Made by a program: the position numbers and the translations under genes
Shown here: positions 18,458 to 27,467 of the stretch, one piece after another
How positions within the stretch are numbered: the first letter of the stretch is position 1
How the letters are laid out: each line of letters begins with the position of its first letter
NCBI RefSeq assembly: GCF_002954685.1
Contig: NZ_MSCN01000001.1
Location: 3,346,961 to 3,410,960, forward strand
DNA: 64,000 nt
DNA from: Polaribacter porphyrae
Lineage (GTDB): Bacteria > Bacteroidota > Bacteroidia > Flavobacteriales > Flavobacteriaceae
Reading direction: 5' to 3'
The notes under the pieces: generated by a model
Told to the model about the DNA's origin: nothing
Database searches by the model: none
What the model saw: only the letters and a program-made list of their open reading frames with translations

Positions 18458-19732
18458 ATGAATATACTTATTTTAGGTTCTGGAGGTAGAGAACACGCTT
18501 TTGCATTAAAACTATTAGAAAGTAAAAAAATAAACCAACTTTTTGTAGCTCCTGGAAATGCTGGCACAGATAAAATTGCTAAAAATATTAATATTAATCC
18601 TACTGATTTTGTAGCAGTAAAGAATATTGTTTTAGAGAATGATATTAATATGGTTGTAGTTGGTACAGAAGCACCTTTAGTAAATGGTATTCACGATTTC
18701 TTTTTGGCCGACAATGATTTGAAAAATATTTCAGTAATTGGACCCAAAAAAGATGGAGCTTTGTTAGAAGGCAGTAAAGATTTTTCAAAACAATTTATGC
18801 AAAAGCATAACATTCCAACAGCAAGATATCAATCTTTTACTAAAGATAATTTAGAAGAAGGATATCAGTTTTTAGAGACTTTAAAACCTCCTTATGTTTT
18901 AAAAGCTGATGGTTTAGCTGCTGGGAAAGGAGTTTTAATTTTGGATAATTTAGAAGAAGCTAAAACAGAATTAACAGAAATGGTCTCTAATCAAAAGTTT
19001 GGAGAAGCTTCATCAACAGTAGTAATAGAAGAGTTTTTAAAAGGAATAGAATTATCTGTTTTTGTATTAACTGATGGAAAAAACTATAAAATTTTACCAT
19101 CTGCTAAAGATTACAAAAGAATTGGGGAAGGAGATACTGGATTAAATACTGGTGGAATGGGTGCAATTTCTCCTGTGCCATTTGCTAACGAAGAATTCTT
19201 AAATAAAGTGGAAGAATTAGTAGTAAAACCAACTATTAAGGGTTTGCAAAATGATGGAATTGATTATAGAGGTTTTATTTTTATAGGGCTAATGAATGAT
19301 AATGGAAATCCTTCAGTAGTAGAGTATAATGTAAGAATGGGAGATCCTGAAACTGAAGTCGTTTTGCCTAGAATCGAGTCTGATTTGCTAGAATTATTTG
19401 AAGGAGTCGCAAATCAAAATCTAAATGAAAAATCATTTTCTGTTACTAATAAAACTGCAACAACTGTAATGTTAGTTTCTGGTGGATACCCAGAAACATA
19501 TCAAAAAGGAAAAGAGATTTTAGGTTTTAATAATGTTTCAGATTCAATTATTTTTCATGCAGGTACTATTATTAAAGAGGGTAAAGTAATTACTAATGGA
19601 GGTAGAGTAATGGCTGTAACTTCTTTTGGAAATACTATAGAAGAAGCTTTGGCAAAAAGTTATAATAACATTAGTAAAATTCATTTTGATAAAATGGATT
19701 TTAGGACAGATATTGGTTTTGACTTGGTTTAA
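18458..19732 (+). CDS. purD: phosphoribosylamine--glycine ligase (GAR synthetase)
   Basis: ATP-grasp enzyme of 424 residues, the family's usual length. It begins MNILILGSGGREHAFALKL (N-domain), has GSKDFSKQFM and the lysine/glycine-rich KADGLAAGKGVLIL loop of the ATP-grasp fold, and ends its catalytic domain with EYNVRMGDPETEVVLPR, the metal-binding purD signature. It joins glycine to phosphoribosylamine in de novo purine synthesis. It stands alone between the polysaccharide locus and a convergent two-component pair; a near-consensus box (TATATTTA) about 28 bases upstream may be its promoter. Confidence 0.97.
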   Translation: MNILILGSGGREHAFALKLLESKKINQLFVAPGNAGTDKIAKNININPTDFVAVKNIVLENDINMVVVGTEAPLVNGIHDFFLADNDLKNISVIGPKKDGALLEGSKDFSKQFMQKHNIPTARYQSFTKDNLEEGYQFLETLKPPYVLKADGLAAGKGVLILDNLEEAKTELTEMVSNQKFGEASSTVVIEEFLKGIELSVFVLTDGKNYKILPSAKDYKRIGEGDTGLNTGGMGAISPVPFANEEFLNKVEELVVKPTIKGLQNDGIDYRGFIFIGLMNDNGNPSVVEYNVRMGDPETEVVLPRIESDLLELFEGVANQNLNEKSFSVTNKTATTVMLVSGGYPETYQKGKEILGFNNVSDSIIFHAGTIIKEGKVITNGGRVMAVTSFGNTIEEALAKSYNNISKIHFDKMDFRTDIGFDLV

Positions 19733-19733
19733 T

Positions 19734-20774
19734 TTATTTTGCTTTTTCTAAAGTAAAAGAAAATTCAGAACCTTCACTATAAGAACTTTTTAAGTATATA
19801 TTTTCGTTATGAGCTTCGATAATATGTTTAACTATTGATAGTCCCAAACCAGAACCACCTTGTTCTCTAGATCTACTTTGGTCAACTCTATAAAAGCGTT
19901 CAAACAGTCTTGGCAAATGTTCTGGTTTTATGCCCTCACCATTATCTGTAACTTTTAGAATAAATTTTTTATCATTGTAGTCTTCAACACCAACAATAGT
20001 AGATCCATTAGGGTTACCATACTTAATAGAATTTACAACAAGATTGATAAGTACTTGTTCTATTTTTTCAATATCTGCTTTAACAAAGACCGGAAATTCG
20101 TAAATTCTATCAAAAGTTAAAGAAATATTTCTTTTTTTTGCTTTCATTTCAAACAAATCAAACACATTTTGTATCAATTCTAAAATATTAAAAACCTCTA
20201 CATTTAGTTTAGTTCCTTCATTTTCTAATTTAGCAATCATGTCCAAATCTTTAATTACTGCAACCAATCTTTCCACTCCCTTGTTAGCTCTGTCTAAATA
20301 TTTAGTTCGTATTTGTTTGTCGTTCACAGCTCCTTCTAATAAGGTTAAAATATAACCCTGAACTGTGAAGAGAGGTGTTTTAAGTTCATGAGCTACATTT
20401 CCTAAAAAATCTCTTCTAAAAGAATCTCTCTCTGTTAAACTTTTAATTTCTGAACGTTTACCATCAACAAAATCTTGCATACTTTTAGAAAGTTCTTCTA
20501 TATCTGTAGTTGCAGTTTCTTTTGTTAAATCGTTAGTGTCTAATATTGATACTTCATCATATATTTTTTTTAAACGCCTGTAAATAAAGTGTTCTGCTCT
20601 GTACTGAATTATAAAAAAAGAAATAATAAAAAGTACAAATATTGAAACTATAATTGTGCTTATACCAAGGTGTTTACTAATAATAAAATAAGAAATTGAT
20701 GCTATTATAACAGAAAGTAATGTTAAATAAATTGCAGACCAAAGTGCATAAGAATATGTTTTTTTTAGTTTCAA
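19734..20774 (-). CDS. PhoR-like sensor histidine kinase
   Basis: A 346-residue membrane kinase with two adjacent N-terminal helices (about 9-33 and 38-57) and hardly any periplasmic loop. A HAMP-like linker, HisKA with the phosphoacceptor His129 in NVAHELKTPL, and a HATPase domain (NLVVNSIKYGN, VTDNGEGI, GGSGLGLSIVKHII) follow. The lack of a sensor loop suggests signal sensing in the membrane or through a partner protein. It starts with TTG, 12 bases after the response regulator gene, in one transcript. A phosphate-sensing role is only suggested by family resemblance. Confidence 0.92.
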   Translation of the reverse strand: MKLKKTYSYALWSAIYLTLLSVIIASISYFIISKHLGISTIIVSIFVLFIISFFIIQYRAEHFIYRRLKKIYDEVSILDTNDLTKETATTDIEELSKSMQDFVDGKRSEIKSLTERDSFRRDFLGNVAHELKTPLFTVQGYILTLLEGAVNDKQIRTKYLDRANKGVERLVAVIKDLDMIAKLENEGTKLNVEVFNILELIQNVFDLFEMKAKKRNISLTFDRIYEFPVFVKADIEKIEQVLINLVVNSIKYGNPNGSTIVGVEDYNDKKFILKVTDNGEGIKPEHLPRLFERFYRVDQSRSREQGGSGLGLSIVKHIIEAHNENIYLKSSYSEGSEFSFTLEKAK

Positions 20775-20786
20775 ATAATAAATAAG

Positions 20787-21485
20787 TTAGTTCTCAATCT
20801 CTGTTACAAATTTGTAACCAACACCTTTAACAGTTTTGAAGTGATTATCACCAATTTTTTCTCTTAATTTTCTAATATGAACATCAATAGTTCTTCCACC
20901 AACAACCACTTCATTTCCCCAAACTGTATCTAAAATTACTTCTCTTTTAAATACTTTACCAGGTTTAGAGGTTAATAATGAAAAGAGTTCAAACTCTTTT
21001 CTGGGTAGAGATATTTTTTTACCAGCTTTGTAAACAACATATTCATCTCTGTCAATTACAATGTCTCCTATTGTTAATGATTTTTCATTATCATTGCTTT
21101 CAGATTTTAATCTTCTTAAAAGTGATTTTATTTTACTAATTAGCACTTTCGGTTTTATAGGTTTGGTAATATAATCGTCTGCACCAGCCTCAAAACCTGC
21201 TACTTGAGAGTAATCCTCACCTCTTGCAGTTAAAAATGCAATAATTATATTTTCTAAAGATTTTATTTTTCTTATTTTTTCACAAGCTTCAATGCCATCC
21301 ATTTCTGGCATCATTATGTCTAGTAAAATTAAATGTGGAATATTTTTTTTAGCCATTTTAATAGCTTCGTTACCATTTTTAGCTGTAAAAATTTGATACC
21401 CTTCATTCCTTAAGTTGTAACCAATAATTTCTAGAATATCTGGCTCATCATCTACCAATAAAATTTTAATATCATTTTTGTTCAT
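20787..21485 (-). CDS. OmpR/PhoB-family response regulator
   Basis: A 232-residue regulator with a receiver domain (acidic pair Asp12-Asp13, phosphoacceptor Asp56 in LILLDIMMPEMDG, Thr/Ala site LTARG, Lys108 in ITKPIKP). A winged-helix DNA-binding domain follows, with RKEFELFSLLTSKPGKVFKRE and GRTIDVHIRKLREKIG. The kinase lies directly downstream. Upstream, a minus-strand TATTTTTG box at 21,506-21,513 is a likely promoter. A short dyad GTTAT-G-ATAAC lies at 21,525-21,535 but no operator is claimed. Confidence 0.95.
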   Translation of the reverse strand: MNKNDIKILLVDDEPDILEIIGYNLRNEGYQIFTAKNGNEAIKMAKKNIPHLILLDIMMPEMDGIEACEKIRKIKSLENIIIAFLTARGEDYSQVAGFEAGADDYITKPIKPKVLISKIKSLLRRLKSESNDNEKSLTIGDIVIDRDEYVVYKAGKKISLPRKEFELFSLLTSKPGKVFKREVILDTVWGNEVVVGGRTIDVHIRKLREKIGDNHFKTVKGVGYKFVTEIEN

Positions 21486-21505
21486 AATTAAAGAAATCTA
21501 AAACT

Positions 21506-21513
21506 CAAAAATA
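21506..21513 (-). promoter_or_regulatory. -7 box of the response regulator/kinase promoter
   Basis: Minus-strand TATTTTTG matches TAnnTTTG exactly and lies 21 bases before the regulator start codon. No clear -33 TTG element was picked out. Confidence 0.5.
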
Positions 21514-21660
21514 AGAATTAATATGTTATGATAACGTGTATTAATTGTTAGTAAATTGTTTTCATAGTTGTTTATAACTTAACAGTAATATAATTACACC
21601 AAATACTAACTACTTAATATAATTTTTTAAATTTATAACTTAATTTAAATCAAATCAAAT

Positions 21661-23493
21661 ATGAAAAAAAATTACTTATTTACTTTATTGTTTACCTTAT
21701 GCTACACATTTACTGGTTTAAGCCAAACAACAGTTTTTCAAGAATCTTTTGAAACTGGAAATTCAGGAACAGCATCCGAAACTTGTAATGATGGTTTTGA
21801 TTTTTTTACCAGAGCAAAGAATGATGGCACAGAGTTAGGATCATCATATAACGTTTCTGGTCAAGATGGTGACTATATTTTTGCAGCTATGGATACAGAT
21901 GGATCACCATGTTCAATGAAAATACAAACATTAACTTTTGATGATATTGATATATCTACCTACACAAACTTAACATTTGCAATTTTATTAGCAGAAGATC
22001 AACCAAGTGATTCTAACTTTGATTGGGATGGTAATACAAATTTTTTTGTTGAAATAGATATTGATAATTCAGGAAATTTCACAAAGATTTTACAAGTTTC
22101 AGGAAATGCTACCAGTGGCTCAAATGTTTCTAAACCAATGATTGATAGTGATTTTGATGGGATAGGAGATGGTAAAGCATTAACAGAAAATTTCACAGAA
22201 TTTACAGCAAGTATGAACTCTGGATTACTAGCAGACGTTAGGATTGTTTTTGAAAATTTTGATGCTGGTGATGAAGATATAGCAATTGATAATATTAGAA
22301 TTATTGATGGTTTTGTAGCAGAACCATCATTATCTATTGGAGGCATCACAGCAAATCAAGTTTTTAATCCATCTACTACAGAAGTTCCTGTAAATTTTAG
22401 TCTTGCTAATTTTACGCTTTCAAAAGATAATGGTTCTGGTATGACTGATAATTCTGGAGATGGTTATATAAAAACAACCCTAGAAGAAACTGGTCAAGCT
22501 ACAGAAGTTGCTAACTTTTTTACAGCTACACCAAGCCCAATAACTGTTGTGGCTGGTAGAAGCTATACAGCAACTGCAGAATTAGTAGATAATTCAGGTG
22601 CCTCTTTAAATCCTAAAGTTGAATCTAGTGTTTCTTTTAGTGTAGCTGTCTATAATCAAGTAGCTAATTTAGCTGCATTAAGAGCAGGTACAGAAGGTGA
22701 ATATTATGATCTAGGGAATGAGGTAATTTTAACTTATGCAAGGAGTAATAGAAATCAAAAATATATACAGGATGCAACTGGTGGTATGTTAATTGATGAT
22801 ACAGCAGGTACTATCACAACTACTTACACTACTTATGATGGTATTACTGGTTTAAAAGGAAGATTGGGCTCTTTTGGAGGCGTTTTACAGTTGGTGCCAG
22901 ACGTAGATACTGGGGCTGCAACATCAACAGGAAATGCAATTACACCAGAAGTTGTTACATTAGCTAATTATGTTGCAAACTATAAAGATTATGAGTCAGA
23001 ACTTATTAAAATTGAAGATTTGTCTTTTGATAATAATGATGTTGGTCAAAACTTTGTTTCTTCAACAAAATATACACTAACTTCAGGAAATTCAACAGTT
23101 ATTTTTAGAACATCATTTTCAGAAGCTGATTACATAGGTACAGCAATACCAAGTGGAACTGTTGATATGACTGCTTTTGGAGCAGAATTTGATGGGGAAG
23201 TTCGAATACTTCCAATAAATTTAGCAGGGCTGGTTTTAGGTGTAAAAAATAATACAATTGAAGGTTTTGCAACATATCCAAATCCTGTAACAAACAATAC
23301 TTTTACAATTTCTAGTTTAAGTTCAGATACAAAACAAGTATCAATATTTAATGTTTTAGGAAAAAGAGTTTTTTCTACAAATGTTTCTGGTACTAAATCA
23401 GATGTTGATGTTTCTGAAATAGCATCAGGATTATATATTTTAAAAGTTACTGAAGGTACCAAAACAGCAACTTCTAAATTAGTAATTGAATAA
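21661..23493 (+). CDS. T9SS-exported protein with OB-fold-like (DUF5689-type) region
   Basis: A 610-residue secreted protein. A signal peptide occupies residues 1-21 or so (ending in GLSQ). An N-terminal beta-rich domain of about 200 residues follows (FQESFETGNSG at its start, DEDIAIDNIRI at its end, similar to secreted lamin-tail/nuclease-associated domains). Next is a central region (AALRAGTEGEYYDLGNEVILTYA...) resembling the DUF5689/OB-fold domain of Bacteroidota surface proteins. A C-terminal T9SS sorting domain starts at FATYPNPVTNN and ends KTATSKLVIE. No catalytic motif was recognised. It diverges from the two-component pair, which may regulate it. Confidence 0.78.
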   Translation: MKKNYLFTLLFTLCYTFTGLSQTTVFQESFETGNSGTASETCNDGFDFFTRAKNDGTELGSSYNVSGQDGDYIFAAMDTDGSPCSMKIQTLTFDDIDISTYTNLTFAILLAEDQPSDSNFDWDGNTNFFVEIDIDNSGNFTKILQVSGNATSGSNVSKPMIDSDFDGIGDGKALTENFTEFTASMNSGLLADVRIVFENFDAGDEDIAIDNIRIIDGFVAEPSLSIGGITANQVFNPSTTEVPVNFSLANFTLSKDNGSGMTDNSGDGYIKTTLEETGQATEVANFFTATPSPITVVAGRSYTATAELVDNSGASLNPKVESSVSFSVAVYNQVANLAALRAGTEGEYYDLGNEVILTYARSNRNQKYIQDATGGMLIDDTAGTITTTYTTYDGITGLKGRLGSFGGVLQLVPDVDTGAATSTGNAITPEVVTLANYVANYKDYESELIKIEDLSFDNNDVGQNFVSSTKYTLTSGNSTVIFRTSFSEADYIGTAIPSGTVDMTAFGAEFDGEVRILPINLAGLVLGVKNNTIEGFATYPNPVTNNTFTISSLSSDTKQVSIFNVLGKRVFSTNVSGTKSDVDVSEIASGLYILKVTEGTKTATSKLVIE

Positions 23494-23516
23494 ATTAAAC
23501 TATTTAATAGATATAT

Positions 23517-23548
23517 AAAAGCTCTGATTTTTCAGAGCTTTTTCTTTT
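23517..23548 (+). terminator. rho-independent terminator after the T9SS protein gene
   Basis: Eleven-base stem AAAAGCTCTGA (23,517-23,527) pairing with its complement at 23,532-23,542 around a TTTT loop, followed by a T-rich tract. It lies 24 bases after the stop of the secreted protein gene; the A-rich 5' arm could make it work on both strands. Confidence 0.85.
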
Positions 23549-23579
23549 TACTATATTTATCAAAAGAAAAAGTAGTGCT

Positions 23580-24296
23580 ATGAATCTCAAATTAAAATTA
23601 ACGTCCATACTCTTTTTAGATATCGAAACTGTACCTCAAGAAAAAGATTGGGGAAATTTATCTATAGAAAAACAACAACTTTTTGAAGCAAAAACAAAAT
23701 ACCAAAGGAAAGAAGAATATACTGCAGATGAATTTTATGGCAGCGCAGGAATTTGGGCAGAATTTGGTAAAATTATATGTATTTCTGTTGGTTTTTTTAC
23801 TGATGTAGATGAAGAAAGAAAATTTAGGGTAAAGTCTTTTTTTGGAGATAATGAACAACAACTTCTCAAAGATTTTAAAGTGTTATTAGATAATCATTTT
23901 TCTAAAAGAAATCATGTTTTATGTGCTCATAATGGTAAAGAATTCGATTTTCCTTTCATTGCAAGGAGAATGATTATCAATCAAATAGAATTGCCAAAAA
24001 AACTAAATCTATTTGGTAAAAAGCCTTGGGAAGTTCCTCATTTAGATACTCTAGAGTTATGGAAATTTGGAGACTACAAGCATTATACTTCCTTAAAATT
24101 ATTAACGTCAATTCTAGGAATTCCTTCCCCAAAAGATGACATTGATGGGAGTGAAGTGGCTAAAGTATATTATGAAGAAAAAAACATAGAACGAATAGTA
24201 AATTATTGTGAGAAAGATACGATTGCAGTTGCTCAAATATTGCTACGTTTTAATAATGAAGGTTTAATAAAAGATGAAAATATCATAAAAGTTTAA
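23580..24296 (+). CDS. predicted DEDD 3'-5' exonuclease (PolB-exonuclease-like)
   Basis: A 238-residue RNase H-fold protein. Exo I is FLDIETVP (Asp14, Glu16), Exo II is CAHNGKEFDFPFIARRM, and Exo III is YCEKDTIAVAQILLRF with its conserved Asp. These are the motifs of the stand-alone 3'-5' exonucleases related to the proofreading domain of B-family polymerases. A DNA repair or RNA-processing role is inferred from family. Its stop overlaps that of the convergent ABC-F gene in a shared TTAA. Confidence 0.85.
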   Translation: MNLKLKLTSILFLDIETVPQEKDWGNLSIEKQQLFEAKTKYQRKEEYTADEFYGSAGIWAEFGKIICISVGFFTDVDEERKFRVKSFFGDNEQQLLKDFKVLLDNHFSKRNHVLCAHNGKEFDFPFIARRMIINQIELPKKLNLFGKKPWEVPHLDTLELWKFGDYKHYTSLKLLTSILGIPSPKDDIDGSEVAKVYYEEKNIERIVNYCEKDTIAVAQILLRFNNEGLIKDENIIKV

Positions 24297-26158
24297 TCTT
24301 CCATTTTCATAGAAAGCTCTAACCAACGTTCTTCTTTTTGCTCAAGCATATTAATAATGTTTTGTAGTTCTTCAGATTTTTTTTGAATATCTTCTTCTGG
24401 TATTTCTACATTTACAAACTGCTGCTCAATTCTGCTTTTTTGATTTTGTAATCTTTCAATTTCAACTTCTAAAGCACCGAATTCTCTTTTTTCGTTGTAA
24501 GATAAAGCTGTTTTTGTGATCTTTTTTTCTTCTTTCTCTTTATTTATTGTTACTTCTTTGGTTTCCTCTTCATAGGGGTTAGAATTTTCATAAGCTCTAA
24601 AATCAGAATAATTACCAGGAAAATTTTCTACAATTCCATTGCCTCTAAACACAAAAAGAGAATCCACAATTTTATCCATAAAATAGCGATCATGAGAAAC
24701 GACCAATAAATTTCCAGGATAATCTAATAAAAAACTTTCTAAAACATTTAAAGTAACAACATCCAAATCATTAGTCGGTTCATCTAATATTAAAAAATTA
24801 GGATTTTGAATTAAAACAGCACATAAATACAATCGTTTTTGTTCACCACCAGAGAGTTTTTCAACAAAATCGTATTGTTTTTTCTTATCAAATAAAAAAC
24901 GTTCTAATAATTGAGCAGCAGAAATTTTTCTACCTTTTGTTAAAGGTATAAATTCACCAAAATCTTTAACCACCTCAATTACTTTTTGCCCTTCTTTAAT
25001 TTCGATTCCTTTTTGAGTATAATAGCCAAATTTAATGGTCTCACCAATCACTACTTTACCTCCATCAACAGGAATTTTTTGTGTAATAATATTTAAAAAA
25101 GATGATTTTCCACTACCATTTTTACCAATAATCCCTATACGTTCCCCTCTTTTAAAAACATAATCAAATCCATCTAAAATAACTATATCATCAAAAGACT
25201 TTTGAAGCTTATGTAGTTCTAGAATCTTACTACCTAAACGTTCCATATTTATCTCAAGTTGAACTTTATGGTCTTTTCTTCTTTGGTGTGCTTTTTTCTT
25301 AATTTCAAAAAAGTCATCAATTCTAGATTTAGATTTTGTAGTTCTAGCTTTGGGTTGCTTTCGCATCCAATCCAATTCTTTTTTAAATAAGCTTTTAGCT
25401 TTACTTAAATTTGTAGCTTCTAGTGCTAATCTTTCTTCTTTATTTTGAAGATAATAAGAGTAATTACCTTTGTATTTGTAGATTTTTCCTTCATCAAGTT
25501 CTAAAATTTCATTACAAACCCTTTCTAAAAAATAACGATCATGTGTTACCATGAAAAGTGTTATTTTTTCTTTGGCAAAGAAAGCTTCTAGCCATTCAAT
25601 CATTTCTAAATCTAGATGATTAGTTGGCTCATCAAGAATTAATAAATCTGGTTTGCTAATTAATACTATTGCTAAAGAAAGACGTTTTTTCTGCCCACCT
25701 GAAAGAGATGCTATTTTTTGATTTAAATCATCAAGTTTAAGTTTAGATAAGATTTGTTTGTATTGAGTTTCAAAATCCCAAGCATTATATTGTTCCATTA
25801 ATTCAAAAGCATTTTGGTACGCATCTGCATCATCAGGGTTTTCTAGCGCTTTTTCATAATTTTTGATAACAGACAAAATTTTATTATCAGTAGCAAATAT
25901 GGTTTCTTCAATAGTTAAATTCGTATCCAAATCATCTTTTTGAGCCAAATAAGCAATAGAAATGTCTTTTCTACTCACAATTTGACCAGAATCAGCTACA
26001 TCTAAACCAGCAATGATGTTTAAGATGGATGTTTTTCCACTTCCGTTTTTAGCAACAAATGCAATTTTTTGATCCTTATTTATCCCAAAAGAAATGTCTT
26101 GAAACAAAATACGCTCACCATAAGATTTTGAGATGTTTTCTACAGAAAGATAATTCAC
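24293..26158 (-). CDS. uup: ABC-F ATPase, Uup-like
   Basis: A 621-residue soluble protein with two ABC domains and no membrane helices. The first has Walker A AKNGSGKTS and LSGGQKKRLSLA...LDEPTNHLDLE; the second has GKNGSGKSS and LSGGEQKRLYL...LDEPTNDLDVV. A linker between them is rich in Lys/Arg, and a C-terminal coiled coil (about 535-621) is characteristic of Uup. ABC-F proteins act on the ribosome E-site or, for Uup, also in DNA transactions. The start is GTG at 26,158. The upstream region holds a minus-strand terminator hairpin that could make a leader RNA (see findings). Confidence 0.9.
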   Translation of the reverse strand: MNYLSVENISKSYGERILFQDISFGINKDQKIAFVAKNGSGKTSILNIIAGLDVADSGQIVSRKDISIAYLAQKDDLDTNLTIEETIFATDNKILSVIKNYEKALENPDDADAYQNAFELMEQYNAWDFETQYKQILSKLKLDDLNQKIASLSGGQKKRLSLAIVLISKPDLLILDEPTNHLDLEMIEWLEAFFAKEKITLFMVTHDRYFLERVCNEILELDEGKIYKYKGNYSYYLQNKEERLALEATNLSKAKSLFKKELDWMRKQPKARTTKSKSRIDDFFEIKKKAHQRRKDHKVQLEINMERLGSKILELHKLQKSFDDIVILDGFDYVFKRGERIGIIGKNGSGKSSFLNIITQKIPVDGGKVVIGETIKFGYYTQKGIEIKEGQKVIEVVKDFGEFIPLTKGRKISAAQLLERFLFDKKKQYDFVEKLSGGEQKRLYLCAVLIQNPNFLILDEPTNDLDVVTLNVLESFLLDYPGNLLVVSHDRYFMDKIVDSLFVFRGNGIVENFPGNYSDFRAYENSNPYEEETKEVTINKEKEEKKITKTALSYNEKREFGALEVEIERLQNQKSRIEQQFVNVEIPEEDIQKKSEELQNIINMLEQKEERWLELSMKMED

Positions 26159-26182
26159 TTATAAAATTTTACAATTGCAAAG

Positions 26183-26211
26183 AAACAAAAAAACCCAAGA
26201 TTAACTTGGGT
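26183..26211 (-). terminator. minus-strand rho-independent terminator upstream of the ABC-F gene
   Basis: On the minus strand, ACCCAAG (26,211-26,205) pairs with CTTGGGT (26,199-26,193) around TTAAT and is followed by seven T residues. It points in the same direction as the ABC-F gene, whose start is about 25 bases further on. Since the next gene upstream is divergent, only a short leader or small RNA could end here. Confidence 0.7.
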
Positions 26212-26310
26212 CTTAATTCATTTATAAATAAAATGACTTCTGGGGGACTATAATATTTTTATATTTTATATCTGGTGTAAAATTAAGGGAAATATATATG
26301 CTTGTCAATA

Positions 26311-26370
26311 CCCATAAATGGGGGAATTTCAAAACCCCATAAATGGGGTTTTATACCCCCATAAATGGGG
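26311..26370. repeat. three CCCCATAAATGGGG hairpin/dyad repeats
   Basis: Copies at 26,311-26,324 (first C missing, extra G), 26,335-26,348 and 26,356-26,370 (extra C). Each can fold as CCCCA-TAAA-TGGGG; the second extends to AAAACCCCA/TGGGGTTTT. Centres are 25 and 22 bases apart, close to two helical turns. They lie in the gap between divergent genes, about 80-140 bases upstream of the nucleotidyltransferase. Confidence 0.85.
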
Positions 26371-26450
26371 TTTTTATAATTAGAAAAAACTATTTTACGA
26401 TTACTTAATTAATAGTATCTTGCAATTGAATTAATTTAGAAATTTTTTAT

Positions 26451-27467
26451 ATGAAAATTATTGTCCCTATGGCTGGAATAGGTTCTCGCTTAAGACCTCA
26501 CACGTTAACTGTTCCTAAACCCTTAACTGTTATTGCAGGTAAACCAATTGTACAACGTTTAGTAGAAGATATTGCTTCTGTAATTGATGAAAAAATTGAT
26601 GAAATTGCTTTTGTAGTTGGTACAACTGCGAAAGGATTTCCTTCTGATACAAGAGATAAATTATTAAAAATTGCTGAAAAATTAGGGGCTAAAGGCTCTG
26701 TTTATATTCAAAAAGATGCTTTAGGTACTGCACATGCTATATATTGCGCTAAAGAATCTTTGGGTGGGCCATGTGTTGTTGCATATGCAGATACTTTATT
26801 TAAAGCAGATTTCACATTAAATACCAAAGCTGATGGTGCAATTTGGGTAAGTAAAGTAGAAAACCCAAGTGCTTTTGGAGTAGTAAAATTAGAAGATGGA
26901 ATTATTACTGATTTTGTTGAAAAACCAAAGAAATTTGTTTCTGATTTAGCCATTATAGGTATTTATTATTTTAAAGATGGTGATAAATTATTGAGTGAAA
27001 TTCAATATTTAATCGATAATAACTTAAAAGAAAACAACGAATATCAGCTTACAAATGTTTTGGAATCGCTGAAACAACAAGGGGCAAAATTTGTACCTGG
27101 TAAGGTAAATGCATGGATGGATTGTGGTAAGAAAGACCCAACTGTAGATACCAATAAACAAACTCTTAAATTTGAACATGAAGCTGGTAATAATTTAGTT
27201 GCTGATGATGTTGTTTTAGACAATTCAGAAATTATTCAACCTTGTTTTATAGGTAAAAATGTAGTATTAAAAAACACTAAAATAGGACCTTATGTTTCTA
27301 TTGGCAAAAATAGTAGTGTAGAAAATTCAACAATTACAAATTCGTTAATTCAAAAGGATGTTAAAATTTATAATGCTACTTTAGATAATGCTATGATTGG
27401 TAATCATGCAAAATATAATGGAGAGTTTACATCTGTTAGTATTGGAGATTATTCAGAATTGACATAA
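26451..27467 (+). CDS. sugar-phosphate nucleotidyltransferase with left-handed beta-helix tail
   Basis: A 338-residue NDP-sugar pyrophosphorylase: MAGIGSRLRPHTLTVPKPL nucleotide-binding loop at residues 7-25, GTAHAIYCA, an AYADTLF metal-site loop (D for GD), and FVEKPKKF. From about residue 245 hexapeptide-like repeats begin (CFIGKNVVLKNTKIGPYVSIGKNSSVENS). It activates a sugar-1-phosphate, with glucose-1-phosphate thymidylyl- or uridylyltransferase as closest relatives; the nucleotide is not decidable. It overlaps the next gene by one base (TAATG) and heads an envelope operon. Confidence 0.88.
   Translation: MKIIVPMAGIGSRLRPHTLTVPKPLTVIAGKPIVQRLVEDIASVIDEKIDEIAFVVGTTAKGFPSDTRDKLLKIAEKLGAKGSVYIQKDALGTAHAIYCAKESLGGPCVVAYADTLFKADFTLNTKADGAIWVSKVENPSAFGVVKLEDGIITDFVEKPKKFVSDLAIIGIYYFKDGDKLLSEIQYLIDNNLKENNEYQLTNVLESLKQQGAKFVPGKVNAWMDCGKKDPTVDTNKQTLKFEHEAGNNLVADDVVLDNSEIIQPCFIGKNVVLKNTKIGPYVSIGKNSSVENSTITNSLIQKDVKIYNATLDNAMIGNHAKYNGEFTSVSIGDYSELT

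Noticed and set aside
21525-21600. GTTATGATAAC dyad and AACTTAAC repeats as a Pho box
   Set aside because: Short and AT-rich, occurring by chance at this base composition; no spacing pattern or second copy supports a PhoB site.
26059-26253. Plus-strand 64-codon frame crossing the uup start
   Set aside because: It is mostly antisense to uup, has no start signal, and overlaps the terminator hairpin; composition is not protein-like.
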